Shown one piece after another: positions 1 through 7,805 of a stretch of 25,809 nucleotides of DNA; the first letter of the stretch is position 1, and each line of letters opens with the position of its first letter. The DNA is taken from the NCBI GenBank assembly GCA_050732575.1, contig JBOHRF010000046.1:1-25809 (forward strand), given 5' to 3'. The DNA comes from JBBDWZ01 sp050732575. Lineage in GTDB: Bacteria > Gemmatimonadota > Gemmatimonadetes > Longimicrobiales > RSA9. The translations under genes and the position numbers were made by a program. The notes below the pieces were generated by a model. It made no database searches, was not told where the DNA came from, and worked only from the letters and a program-made list of their open reading frames with translations.

Positions 1-1177
1 ACCCTGCGTTTACGCCAGCGAGTTGAGCCTGAGTTGCGAACGCCTGCCAGATGGCAGGAATGGCCGCTTCCTTACCGGTCAACATCAGATAAAACGGAAA
101 CAGATACGAATCGTACGCGTGCGAATTAAAATCTCCTGGTGTACGCTCATCCAGCGATAAACTCACGTCCGCCAAAAAGCCCTGGGCCGGTCCATGCTCG
201 GTTTGCGCTTTCGGATACGCCTTGTGTTCGGCCCAGGTCGCGGTTGCTTCACTCATCCAGTCGTAGTCCTCGCACGCGCCCTGCAGCGGTTTTGCACCGG
301 TGATGGCGTGCGTGATTTCGTGCGCCACGTCCTGCAACAGGCCTTTCGAGGTCGCACTGCCTACCGGATTCACGCTGTTCAAGAGGATGAAGAACGCGGC
401 TTCCTTGCACGGCCAGGTGGTGGTATCCGTGTGCATGGTCACTCCGCGCCATGGTGCCGAGCGACCGTAGCGTTGCACGTTCCTGGCTGAATCTGCAGGC
501 GTAAAGCTTGGGCGCACCAGAAAGATGTCCAGCTCCGGGCCACCGCTGTTGAGCATGTATTGCATATCTGATTTGGGCCGACCGAGCACACGCGTAAGCG
601 CCGGCCAAATGGTGGCCGTGATCTCATCCGCGATCTTCTCCGCCTTGGCCGAGTCGCCTCGATGATGCAGCTGCGCCCACACCTTCACTGCGCCGCCTGC
701 CGCCAGCTTCGTGAACCAGATGGTGCTGGGACGTTCGCTTACCGGTGTGACACTGGTATCGTCCACCGGGTCATCGCCGGGCACAGGCATTGGTTCGCGT
801 GGTACGTCCGGCGCCGCGCTCAGCGCCACCCAGCTGCCGGGCGCCGATGGCGGCAGGAAGAACGGCATGAGCTCCGCGCGCGTTTGCGGTGAGAACGTGC
901 GCAGCTTTGGACCAACCGCAAATACGGAGCGAGGCACTTCGGTGACCAGGCTGTCGATGCCGCGATACTGCTCGGGCAATCCGGGATGGCCGAAGGCGGC
1001 AAACACGCGATACTTGTACGCGGACTCCTCAGTGATGCGGCCAGCGGTCAGCGCGTCGCTGATCAGTTGGTAACTGGTTGGTCGCGATTTGTCCTGCGGC
1101 GCGCCTGACCGCGCGGACGGTTGTGTGAGCAGCGCAATCGCCATCGCCAATCCGATCAGTCCTCGAGTCATCGTCAT
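1..1177 (-). CDS. Secreted zinc metallopeptidase (HExxH...E), 3' end outside window
   Basis: The reading frame is open from ATG at 1177 (MTMTRGLIGLAMAIALL) to the window edge, at least 392 codons. The first 25 or so residues look like a cleavable signal peptide, so the protein is probably periplasmic or secreted. The key motif is HEITH at residues 286-290 (bases 308-322), followed by WMSEATATWAEH, whose Glu is residue 310 (bases 248-250). HExxH with a Glu about 20 residues later is the zinc-binding arrangement of gluzincin peptidases. A Shine-Dalgarno GAGG sits 7 bases before the ATG and overlaps the stop codon of the preceding gene (ending at 1187), so translation is probably coupled. It is the last visible gene of a three-gene unit. 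I cannot name the peptidase family or substrate. Confidence 0.85.
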   Translation of the reverse strand, partial: MTMTRGLIGLAMAIALLTQPSARSGAPQDKSRPTSYQLISDALTAGRITEESAYKYRVFAAFGHPGLPEQYRGIDSLVTEVPRSVFAVGPKLRTFSPQTRAELMPFFLPPSAPGSWVALSAAPDVPREPMPVPGDDPVDDTSVTPVSERPSTIWFTKLAAGGAVKVWAQLHHRGDSAKAEKIADEITATIWPALTRVLGRPKSDMQYMLNSGGPELDIFLVRPSFTPADSARNVQRYGRSAPWRGVTMHTDTTTWPCKEAAFFILLNSVNPVGSATSKGLLQDVAHEITHAITGAKPLQGACEDYDWMSEATATWAEHKAYPKAQTEHGPAQGFLADVSLSLDERTPGDFNSHAYDSYLFPFYLMLTGKEAAIPAIWQAFATQAQLAGVNAG

Positions 1178-1186
1178 GCTGAATCC

Positions 1187-2410
1187 TCAACGTGACCGTG
1201 GCACGTCGAGCATGCGATTGATCGTGTCCCAGTCCAGCTTCTGATACGCGGCCCAGAATGCTTTCTTCACGGCGGGGTACGCGCAGGTGCCGATGCCTTG
1301 AAACTGAACTTCGATCGAGCGCACTTCCGTCGTTGATCGACGGGCGCGCCAGAAATCGTAGTTTGGAGTGAGGATCCGAATCACGTCCGGCGCATCGCGG
1401 TCAGTCAACCACCTGCCGGATGCACTCAGCCGGTCATCGTCACCGCCGGTCAGCGCCGGCAGCCTGAGCTGCGCCGGGGTCTGACGACGTCGCTCGGCGT
1501 TAATGCTGTCGCTCATCCAAGCCGATTCCGCCCACGCCTTCTGATTCGCCGCGCGATCGTCGGGTTCCGACTTCTTCAGGCTCTCGCCAACTTCGCGTTC
1601 GGTGTCTTCCGCGGCTTTGCGCATTTGTGCCAGTTCCGCGGCCGGTACCGAACCGGCGAGGGTCTTGAACAGGTCATCACGTTCCTGTTTGCGCTTGGCC
1701 GCGCCGTCCAGCCACTCCTGGTAGGGCGTCTTCTGCAATTGGCGACGATACTCCGCGAGCCTGGCTCCGCCCTTTCCTATACCCCAGAAGATCACCGAGT
1801 CGTAGTACTCGTCGCGCGTGATATTCCTCCAGGGCAGCTCGCCGCCCGACGTGAGCAGCACGTTCACGTTGCCGGGTTCGTCAGCTGATTCGTGGAATGA
1901 GCCGTAAACCTCGGTGGCAAACCGCATGGGCTTGCCTCGTTTCTGGTCGGTGTAGATCCTCCGCTTCTGTTCATCCGTCCAGAGAGAGCTTCCGGCTTCG
2001 CCTTCGAGCGGCCGGTTGAAGGAAATGTGGATGCAATCCCGGCCCTCGCCGGCAATCGCCCAGGTCGGTGCAGCAACCATGAGCTCGATGCTGTGGGCCT
2101 GGACATCGCTCGCGCGCTGGGTTTCGTCGGGGTGCAGGATTTTCCCGCCGAATCCGAACTTCGGATAGATTTCAAACCCGACCGGCCGCGCGAGCTCGGG
2201 AATCTGCAACAGCATCTTTTCGACTTGCTCGAGCCGAGCCGTGATCGCGGCCCGTTCGGCAGTGCTGACAAACTGCGCGCCATTGAGGACGCGCGGCAGC
2301 CAGCCCGGCCGCGGCCCTGCACCCGGCACGCGTTGCGCCTGCCCGTTCGAGTTCAGCACTAGCGCGCTCGCCAGCACAGCTGCTACGAAACCTCTGTTGA
2401 TTGCGCTCAT
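1187..2410 (-). CDS. Secreted protein of unknown function
   Basis: 407 residues. The N-terminus (MSAINRGFVAAVLASALVLN...GQAQ) is a signal peptide, so the product is exported. I recognise no family. The central part (about residues 225-300) is rich in Lys, Glu, Gln and Arg and looks helical, perhaps coiled coil; the flanks look globular, with many Trp and Tyr. Its ATG overlaps the TGA of the upstream OmpA-family gene by four bases (ATGA, 2407-2410), and the metallopeptidase starts 9 bases after its stop. This spacing means the three genes are almost certainly one transcript with coupled translation, which suggests a role with an OmpA-like anchor and a secreted peptidase at the cell envelope. 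That role is inference from position only. Confidence 0.85.
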   Translation of the reverse strand: MSAINRGFVAAVLASALVLNSNGQAQRVPGAGPRPGWLPRVLNGAQFVSTAERAAITARLEQVEKMLLQIPELARPVGFEIYPKFGFGGKILHPDETQRASDVQAHSIELMVAAPTWAIAGEGRDCIHISFNRPLEGEAGSSLWTDEQKRRIYTDQKRGKPMRFATEVYGSFHESADEPGNVNVLLTSGGELPWRNITRDEYYDSVIFWGIGKGGARLAEYRRQLQKTPYQEWLDGAAKRKQERDDLFKTLAGSVPAAELAQMRKAAEDTEREVGESLKKSEPDDRAANQKAWAESAWMSDSINAERRRQTPAQLRLPALTGGDDDRLSASGRWLTDRDAPDVIRILTPNYDFWRARRSTTEVRSIEVQFQGIGTCAYPAVKKAFWAAYQKLDWDTINRMLDVPRSR

Positions 2411-3453
2411 TGTTTCACCAGCTCGACGCGGCGATTCTGTGCGCGTCCCTCGGCACTTGTGTTCGGTGCAGCCGGCTTCGTATCGCCGAAGCCTTTGGTC
2501 GTGATGCGACTGCCATCGGCGCCGAACTGCGACACCAGCGCAGCCTTCACTGCCGCCGCGCGCGCCTCGCTCAGCGCAAGGTTGGCGGCGGGCGCGCCCA
2601 CGTTATCGGTGTGCCCTTCGATCAGAACTTTGAGGTCGGCGTGCTGCTTGAGTGTCTCCGCGATTTCCTTGAGCACCGGCCGCGATTCCGGCTGCAGGTC
2701 GGCCTTGCCGGTCGCGAACAGGATGCCCTGCGTGGCCCAGCGTCCCTTGCCGGCCAGGGCATCATACAGCACATCGACTTCGCTTTCGGCAATGCGAATG
2801 CTCGTGATGTAAACCGCGTTGTCGCCTTCCTCACCGCCCAGCAGTACCCAGATCGTGGAATCGCGCCGAAATGCCAGCTCGGGCACGTTGTAGATGCGTC
2901 GCTCGTTCACGAACATCTTGAAGTACGGCCCATCCATGAGCACGCGCAGGTGCGTCACCTTGCCGATCACACCTGCGTGCATCGCTTCCGGCATGCTGGC
3001 GTCGATGGCGCGATCGTACTGTGCGCGCCCGCCCAGGATGAAAGCGCCCTCGCGATGCCAGGTCACGTTGGCGGACTCGGCGCCGCGCTCCAGCTCGGCG
3101 CCTCCCTCGAACACGACCAGGTCGCGCTCATTGGTCGCGGAAGGGATCACATCGATCTCGAGCGTGAAGCGTTGCGGAAGTTTGCCGCGCAAGGGGATCA
3201 GGAACTGCGATCGGCCGGTGCTTCGGAGAACCTTGGTGCCGCCTCGCTCGACGACCTCCAGCGGGCCGTCAATATGCCTCAAGCGGCGCGCGAAGTTGCC
3301 CACGCGGTCTTCCGAGAAATCAGTGAAGAATAGGACCTTGCTGCCGGGCACGAAGTCGTAGTTTTCCCAGACACCAGACGCCTGGGTTTGGGCGCTGCCC
3401 GGTGCCGCGAGGACAGTGCTCAATAACAACGCGAGAATCGATCGGCGAGCCAT
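2407..3453 (-). CDS. OmpA-family peptidoglycan-binding protein with N-terminal jelly-roll-like domain
   Basis: 348 residues with a signal peptide ending near residue 22 (...AAPGSAQ). The C-terminal ~105 residues are a typical OmpA domain: a segment beginning GILFATGKADLQPES, then EGHTDN (Asp283), NLALSEARA (Arg298) and a final GRAQNRRVEL. The Asp and Arg lie 15 residues apart, as in OmpA proteins that bind diaminopimelate in peptidoglycan. Residues about 35-235 are beta-rich and resemble concanavalin/LamG-like sandwiches; this is a guess from pattern. A Shine-Dalgarno GGAAGG lies 5 bases before the ATG. It heads the unit with the genes ending at 1187 and running off at 1. The 85 bases between it and the regulator upstream show no clear terminator. 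Confidence 0.9.
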   Translation of the reverse strand: MARRSILALLLSTVLAAPGSAQTQASGVWENYDFVPGSKVLFFTDFSEDRVGNFARRLRHIDGPLEVVERGGTKVLRSTGRSQFLIPLRGKLPQRFTLEIDVIPSATNERDLVVFEGGAELERGAESANVTWHREGAFILGGRAQYDRAIDASMPEAMHAGVIGKVTHLRVLMDGPYFKMFVNERRIYNVPELAFRRDSTIWVLLGGEEGDNAVYITSIRIAESEVDVLYDALAGKGRWATQGILFATGKADLQPESRPVLKEIAETLKQHADLKVLIEGHTDNVGAPAANLALSEARAAAVKAALVSQFGADGSRITTKGFGDTKPAAPNTSAEGRAQNRRVELVKQ

Positions 3454-3538
3454 ACCATCCTTCCGGTTGGACGAAAAGCGGGAAGATGGAAATGGCTCGT
3501 CACGCGCCGATCAAACGGCGTCAAAAAGCGATCAAGCG

Positions 3539-6337
3539 CTAATTGGCTGGAGCCGCGCGTGCTTTCGCGCTGCGGTAGCGCTCGGAAAATTGCGGATCTG
3601 CGGAGCGCCAGGCGCGCTCGACCGCGGCGTAATGCACGGCCGCGCTGTCGCGCTGGCCGGCCGCCTCGAACACCCGGGCCAGGGCTTCCTGCAGCTCGGT
3701 GTGAGTCACGTAGGTATTGCTGCCATCCACACCGCCGCGCAGCGCGGGCTGCAGGATGGCGACCGCTTCGGGATAGCGGCGCAGGGCCATGAGGCTGCGG
3801 GCCATTTCCAGGTTCGTGCGCGTATACCCGTCCGTAGCCGAGTACAACGATCGCCGAAAAGCATCCAGGGCTTCAGCGTGACGCTGCTCACGCTGCAACA
3901 GCAGGCCGCGCAGAAAGAAGTGCAATTTTGGATCGCGTCCGAAGCTGCTGTTCGCGCCGATTCGCTCCACGCTGTCAGCCAGTGCTCGAACGGCAGCGGT
4001 GTCACCGGCTGCGGCCAGCGCGGTTCCCGCCAGCGTCATGTGCCAGGTGATGTTGCGCGCTTTGATGCCGGGTTCGATTTGGCTGACCCGGTAGTCCGCG
4101 ACCATGGCCAGAAATCGGCGCGCCGACTCGCGCGCGTCCCCACGTTCCAGCGCGATGATGGCGAGCTGTGCGTTGTCGCGGTAACCGGCCAGGCGCTTGC
4201 CGATGCCGGGAACGACGCCATGCAGGCTCAGGTTCTCAGCGTCACGCAGGCGGCCCTGGTTGCGCAGCACGAAGGCGAGCAGCCACGGATTCTCGCCGTG
4301 CGCACCTGGCGCTGCGCTGCGCAGCTCGGAGATGATGCGCGCTTCCAGCTCCGGCAAACGTCCGGACCGGATCAGGTCGCGATCGAGCAGCCAATCCTTG
4401 CTCACCTGTGCCGCGTTCAATTTGGCCGCGCGGACAAGGGCGGCTTCGGCTTCCGCGCGGCGGCCCTGGCGCAGCAGCGGCTCGATCGCAGCCTCCCAGC
4501 CACCACTGTGGTCAGGGCGAAGGGCAAGCAGGCGCCGCGTGGTGCGCTCGGCCGCGGCCGCGGAATCCCACCACAAATAGACTAGCGACATCGTGTACAA
4601 TGCGCCGCACACGCGGCAATAGGTGCCGTGTATCGCGCCCGCCATTGAATCGATCGCGACCGCACGGTTGTAGGCCGACACCGCGTTGGCCCAATCGCCG
4701 GCGCCCCAGAGCGCGGTTCCGAGCAGAAATTGCGCGTCCGGATCGTCGGGATAACGATGACTCAGCTCGCGTGCGCTGCCGAGATGTTGGCCGAGCGGTG
4801 CCCTGCCTTCGGCCAGTGATACCTGGATGATGAGGCGCTCACGATCGACGGCCCTTTCGGCCAGTCGCCTTACCAGCGGCAGAAGCTGAGCGGATTCTTC
4901 CGGTCTGCCATAGGACCAGGCATGGAACGCGGCCATCGCAAACGTCGAATCGCGCTCCAGCGCGGCCATCATCAGCCGGTAAGTGGCCGGTCCATCACCC
5001 TGATACTTTGCGCGCAGTCCCTGCTCGTAGAGTGCGTAAGCGATCGCCGACCGCGTACGCACCGTGGCCACTGCATTGGGCGGCGGATCCAGGCCAAGAT
5101 CGCCCGCGATGACTGCGGTTGCGCTGTCGGTCAATGCGTACGCATCGGCGCCGTGCAGAGTGTAACCCTGACGCACCACACCAGAAGGCAATGCCACACG
5201 CCGCAGCGTGAGCACCAGGCCGCCCGAGGCAATCGCCAGTTCTCCCTCGATGATCTCGTTGGCTCCCGCACGGCGGGCTGCATCCGCCATGGGTGCGGGC
5301 GTTGTTCGAGCATTACGTGGCAACAGCTCGAGCAGGCGGGAATTGGCCACCACCTGGATGCCTCGCACTCGCGCCAGATTGGTCGCCAGCAAGTCGCGCA
5401 GCGCAGGAACCAGCAGCGCTGTGTCCTGCGACTGGATGCTGCCCACCGCAATGAATGGCACTGCTTCGCGTGATGAATTCGACGCGACAATCGCGGTCAC
5501 GACCACAGTCGTTGCCAGCAATGCGCCCAGCGCGGCCGGCATGACCCAGCTGCGGTGCGCGCTGCGTTTTGTAACGTTGGGAATGTCCTTGATCGCGGGC
5601 CGTAACGCAGTGTCGTTCCGCGCTGCTCCGAGCACGCGCGGGCTCTGCAGACCCGTGATCAACTCGCCGATCGCCGGATCCGGCTCGGTGCCAAGCTCGC
5701 GCCGGACGTGCAGTTCGTGCTCCTGCGCGTATCGCAGTGCGGCAGAAGCATCACCCAGGGCAATGAGGGTGCGGATGCGGCCGGTCGCGTACGTGGCACT
5801 GAACGGATCCAGCTCGCAGAGCCGCTGCCACCAGGCGGCCGCTGCCACGAAGTTGCCCCTTTCGACCGCCTGTCGCGCCAGCGTCTCGAGCGTCTTGATG
5901 GCTGCGAATCGCAAGCGCGAGCGCGTCTCCTCCACCCACCGTTCGAACTCGGCCGCGCCGGCCAGATAAAAACCTTCGAGGAAGGTGCCCGTGTACAACT
6001 CGGCCGCGTTTTCCAGCCGGTTCGCCCCAAGCGCGTCCTGAAACTGGCCTACATCGCTGGCAATCGAGTCGTGCAGGCGCAGCAGGATTGTGCCGCTCAC
6101 CCATTCGCGGCCAGTTTCGCGGCGTAGCAAGTACAGCGTCTGCGACAGCGTGTGCCGCGCCTGCTCTTCGTCCGTTTCCGGCCAGAGTATGCCGAGGATT
6201 TTCTCGCGCGTTATGCCGCGCGGGCCGCTCGCGGCCAGCAGCGCCAGGAGGGCAAGGCGTCGCCGTCCGGGCGAGGGTGCGGAGCCTTCGCCCGGGCCGG
6301 CCTCGATCGTGAGCCCGCCAAAGGTTCGGAGCAGCAA
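3539..6337 (-). CDS. Membrane-anchored BTAD-family transcriptional regulator with TPRs
   Basis: 932 residues. Residues 1-95 form an OmpR-like winged helix (LLRTFGGLTIEAG, then RRRLALLALLA and ILGILWPETDEEQARHTL). Residues about 96-235 are the bacterial transcriptional activator domain (YTGTFLEGFYL, WVEETRSRLR, RRELGTEPDPAIGELI). A single hydrophobic helix follows at about 264-286 (WVMPAALGALLATTVVVTAI). Residues about 290-420 resemble the TolB-N-like segment of kinase/cyclase-associated TPR proteins, and 430-920 are TPR-like repeats. A CRVC pair (Cys574, Cys577) lies in the TPR region. The layout is that of a CadC/ToxR-like one-component regulator: cytoplasmic DNA binding, a membrane helix and an external sensor. 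The first usable start is TTG at 6337, with CTG at 6334 also possible; an in-frame stop at 6368-6370 limits extension, and no good Shine-Dalgarno is visible. Confidence 0.88.
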   Translation of the reverse strand: MLLRTFGGLTIEAGPGEGSAPSPGRRRLALLALLAASGPRGITREKILGILWPETDEEQARHTLSQTLYLLRRETGREWVSGTILLRLHDSIASDVGQFQDALGANRLENAAELYTGTFLEGFYLAGAAEFERWVEETRSRLRFAAIKTLETLARQAVERGNFVAAAAWWQRLCELDPFSATYATGRIRTLIALGDASAALRYAQEHELHVRRELGTEPDPAIGELITGLQSPRVLGAARNDTALRPAIKDIPNVTKRSAHRSWVMPAALGALLATTVVVTAIVASNSSREAVPFIAVGSIQSQDTALLVPALRDLLATNLARVRGIQVVANSRLLELLPRNARTTPAPMADAARRAGANEIIEGELAIASGGLVLTLRRVALPSGVVRQGYTLHGADAYALTDSATAVIAGDLGLDPPPNAVATVRTRSAIAYALYEQGLRAKYQGDGPATYRLMMAALERDSTFAMAAFHAWSYGRPEESAQLLPLVRRLAERAVDRERLIIQVSLAEGRAPLGQHLGSARELSHRYPDDPDAQFLLGTALWGAGDWANAVSAYNRAVAIDSMAGAIHGTYCRVCGALYTMSLVYLWWDSAAAAERTTRRLLALRPDHSGGWEAAIEPLLRQGRRAEAEAALVRAAKLNAAQVSKDWLLDRDLIRSGRLPELEARIISELRSAAPGAHGENPWLLAFVLRNQGRLRDAENLSLHGVVPGIGKRLAGYRDNAQLAIIALERGDARESARRFLAMVADYRVSQIEPGIKARNITWHMTLAGTALAAAGDTAAVRALADSVERIGANSSFGRDPKLHFFLRGLLLQREQRHAEALDAFRRSLYSATDGYTRTNLEMARSLMALRRYPEAVAILQPALRGGVDGSNTYVTHTELQEALARVFEAAGQRDSAAVHYAAVERAWRSADPQFSERYRSAKARAAPAN

Positions 6338-6395
6338 GCTGACACCGTGCGGCTGAAGGAGATTGCCCTACGGGCCACCTCGCCTACGGTAACTT

Positions 6396-6445
6396 ATCCG
6401 CTACCCATTGTCGACGTAGAGCGCTCCGCCGGGTCGATCCGCTAC
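6396..6445 (-). promoter_or_regulatory. Pair of direct repeats GTAGCGGAT upstream of the BTAD regulator
   Basis: On the minus strand GTAGCGGAT occurs at 6404-6396 and again at 6445-6437, 41 bases apart, which is about four helical turns. Both have the same orientation as the regulator gene and lie roughly 60-110 bases before its start. A third copy lies at 9563-9555. Direct repeats on one helix face are typical of SARP/BTAD operators, so an autoregulatory site is possible. That function is inference. Confidence 0.35.
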
Positions 6446-6452
6446 AGCGGAT
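6437..6452. repeat. Near-perfect palindrome over the stop codon of the propeller gene
   Basis: ATCCGCT-AC-AGCGGAT has two perfect 7-base arms around a 2-base spacer. It overlaps the stop codon (6442-6444) of the propeller gene and includes one copy of the GTAGCGGAT repeat. No T-tract follows, so it is a better candidate protein-binding site than a terminator. Confidence 0.4.
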
Positions 6453-7551
6453 AACGCTGCAGATACTGCAAGTCATCCTCATCAGTGCGCACCAGGTACA
6501 GGTGCCGCGCGCCAAAGCCCACCAATGATGTTCGAGCGGGCAAAGTCACGTTGCCCGTGCGTTCGCCGCGCGCGTTGAACACATCGAACACGGGCGTCAC
6601 ATCGCTGGACGCGCGATTGCGCAGCACCCAGATCTCGCCATTGGGCGCAACACGCGCCGCGCCCGAGGCGAAAGCCGGCTTCCGTTCCGGCCAGATCGGC
6701 TCGGGAATCTGGAAATTGGCGGGCGGCGCGATGGGCTGACCATCGCGGCCCAGGAACGTGGGCCGCACGTTGCGCCGCGCCGCGCGCCACCGCTCCTTGT
6801 CTTCCCCCGTTACGGGAAATGACGTGAAGGGCACGCTCTTGCCAACCACGCGTTGCCCATTCGAGCCCATGATTTCCACGTGATAGTCCGCGGTGCGCAC
6901 GATGATCAGCCGGCCATCGGGCAGGACGGTCCAATCATCAACCGGATCGAATGGACTGGTCACACCCACCACCGTGCGTGGTCCCGCACTGGACGTCGAT
7001 GCGTTCACTCGGCGCGGCGGCACCGCTACAAACGCCAGCGTGTCGTGCCGGTGTGTGGCTGGATCGTAGCGCATTACGGGAATGGAGTCCGGAAATGCGG
7101 GAGAGCCATCCACGTTGGTCACAACGAGCGGCGCCTGGTAATACATCTGCCCGCGCACATCAGTCGCGCGCAGCGTGCCGCCGCCGCCGCCCTCGGGCCG
7201 GAAGATGCGCGCCGGTTTGCCATCCGGACCCAGAATGAGAAAACGGCCGTTGGGTGGATCCTGCACGAGCGTGGAATCGCCCGGCAGCGCATAGACGTTC
7301 GTGGGCCGACGCCATTCACTGGGACCAGACCCTTCCGAACCGATAGGCGCAGCCTGGCTGCTCTTCGGATCGATGAGTTGCAGCGTATTCTCGCGGGAAT
7401 CGAGCACGATCAATCGGCCATCGCGCAGCTCGCGCAGGGACGCGATCTGCGTGAACGGTTCTTTGTGCTCGAAGTCGGGTTTGCCCAACGTGCGTGTTTG
7501 CTGCGCCGCTGCGCCGAGCGGCCATAACCAGAGCAGAAGCAACCATCGCAT
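6442..7551 (-). CDS. Secreted 6-bladed beta-propeller protein
   Basis: 369 residues beginning MRWLLLLWLWPLGAAAQQ, a strong signal peptide. The rest shows repeated propeller-blade patterns: LRELRDGRLIVLDSRENTLQLID, VYALPGDSTLVQDPPNGRFLIL, WTVLPDGRLIIVRTADYHVEIM, ARVAPNGEIWVLRNR and FNARGERTGNVTLPA. These resemble the NHL/6-bladed propeller proteins common in Gemmatimonadota and Bacteroidota, which mostly have unknown ligands. No catalytic signature is visible. It lies 104 bases before the BTAD regulator on the same strand and may be co-transcribed with it. ATG at 7551 is the obvious start because the signal peptide begins there. Confidence 0.85.
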   Translation of the reverse strand: MRWLLLLWLWPLGAAAQQTRTLGKPDFEHKEPFTQIASLRELRDGRLIVLDSRENTLQLIDPKSSQAAPIGSEGSGPSEWRRPTNVYALPGDSTLVQDPPNGRFLILGPDGKPARIFRPEGGGGGTLRATDVRGQMYYQAPLVVTNVDGSPAFPDSIPVMRYDPATHRHDTLAFVAVPPRRVNASTSSAGPRTVVGVTSPFDPVDDWTVLPDGRLIIVRTADYHVEIMGSNGQRVVGKSVPFTSFPVTGEDKERWRAARRNVRPTFLGRDGQPIAPPANFQIPEPIWPERKPAFASGAARVAPNGEIWVLRNRASSDVTPVFDVFNARGERTGNVTLPARTSLVGFGARHLYLVRTDEDDLQYLQRYPL

Positions 7552-7586
7552 AAGCGCCTGCTTGCGTGAGGGGTCAGGGACACAAA

Positions 7587-7604
7587 CAGTATGGAGTTAT
7601 ACTG
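7587..7604. promoter_or_regulatory. Inverted repeat overlapping a -10-like box before the propeller gene
   Basis: CAGTAT-GGAGTT-ATACTG has perfect 6-base arms. On the minus strand it contains TATAAC (7601-7596), a good -10 match about 45 bases before the propeller start. The -35 region is weak (TGCATA at 17-base spacing). It could be an operator over a promoter; evidence is limited to the pattern. Confidence 0.3.
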
Positions 7605-7805
7605 AATGTGAACACGCTTATGCAGGAACCGATGCTGTACGGGCAGTGAGTGGATGACCAGGCCGAGCACGCGCAGGCAGCGGGCAAGACGTTGCAGCCA
7701 ACGGCGCATGCGCCGGGCGAGCATGCACGCGCGGACTACAACACAGAATTCACGATGGAGTTGGGCACTCCCACGACATCATTCATCGACCTGGTGCCGC
7801 CTGTA

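Noticed and set aside
3454..3538. Possible terminator between the regulator and OmpA-family genes (CGCCG-ATCAAA-CGGCG)
   Set aside because: The stem is only 5 bases and no T run follows on the minus strand.
2401..4585. Long plus-strand open frames (2401-3333 and 3416-4585)
   Set aside because: They are antisense to the OmpA-family and BTAD genes and have Arg/Gly/Ala-rich sequences without family motifs; high GC makes such frames common.
7703..7714. 12-base palindrome GGCGCATGCGCC
   Set aside because: GC-rich palindromes of this length arise by chance in such DNA; it has no T-tract, no second copy seen, and no clear position relative to a promoter.
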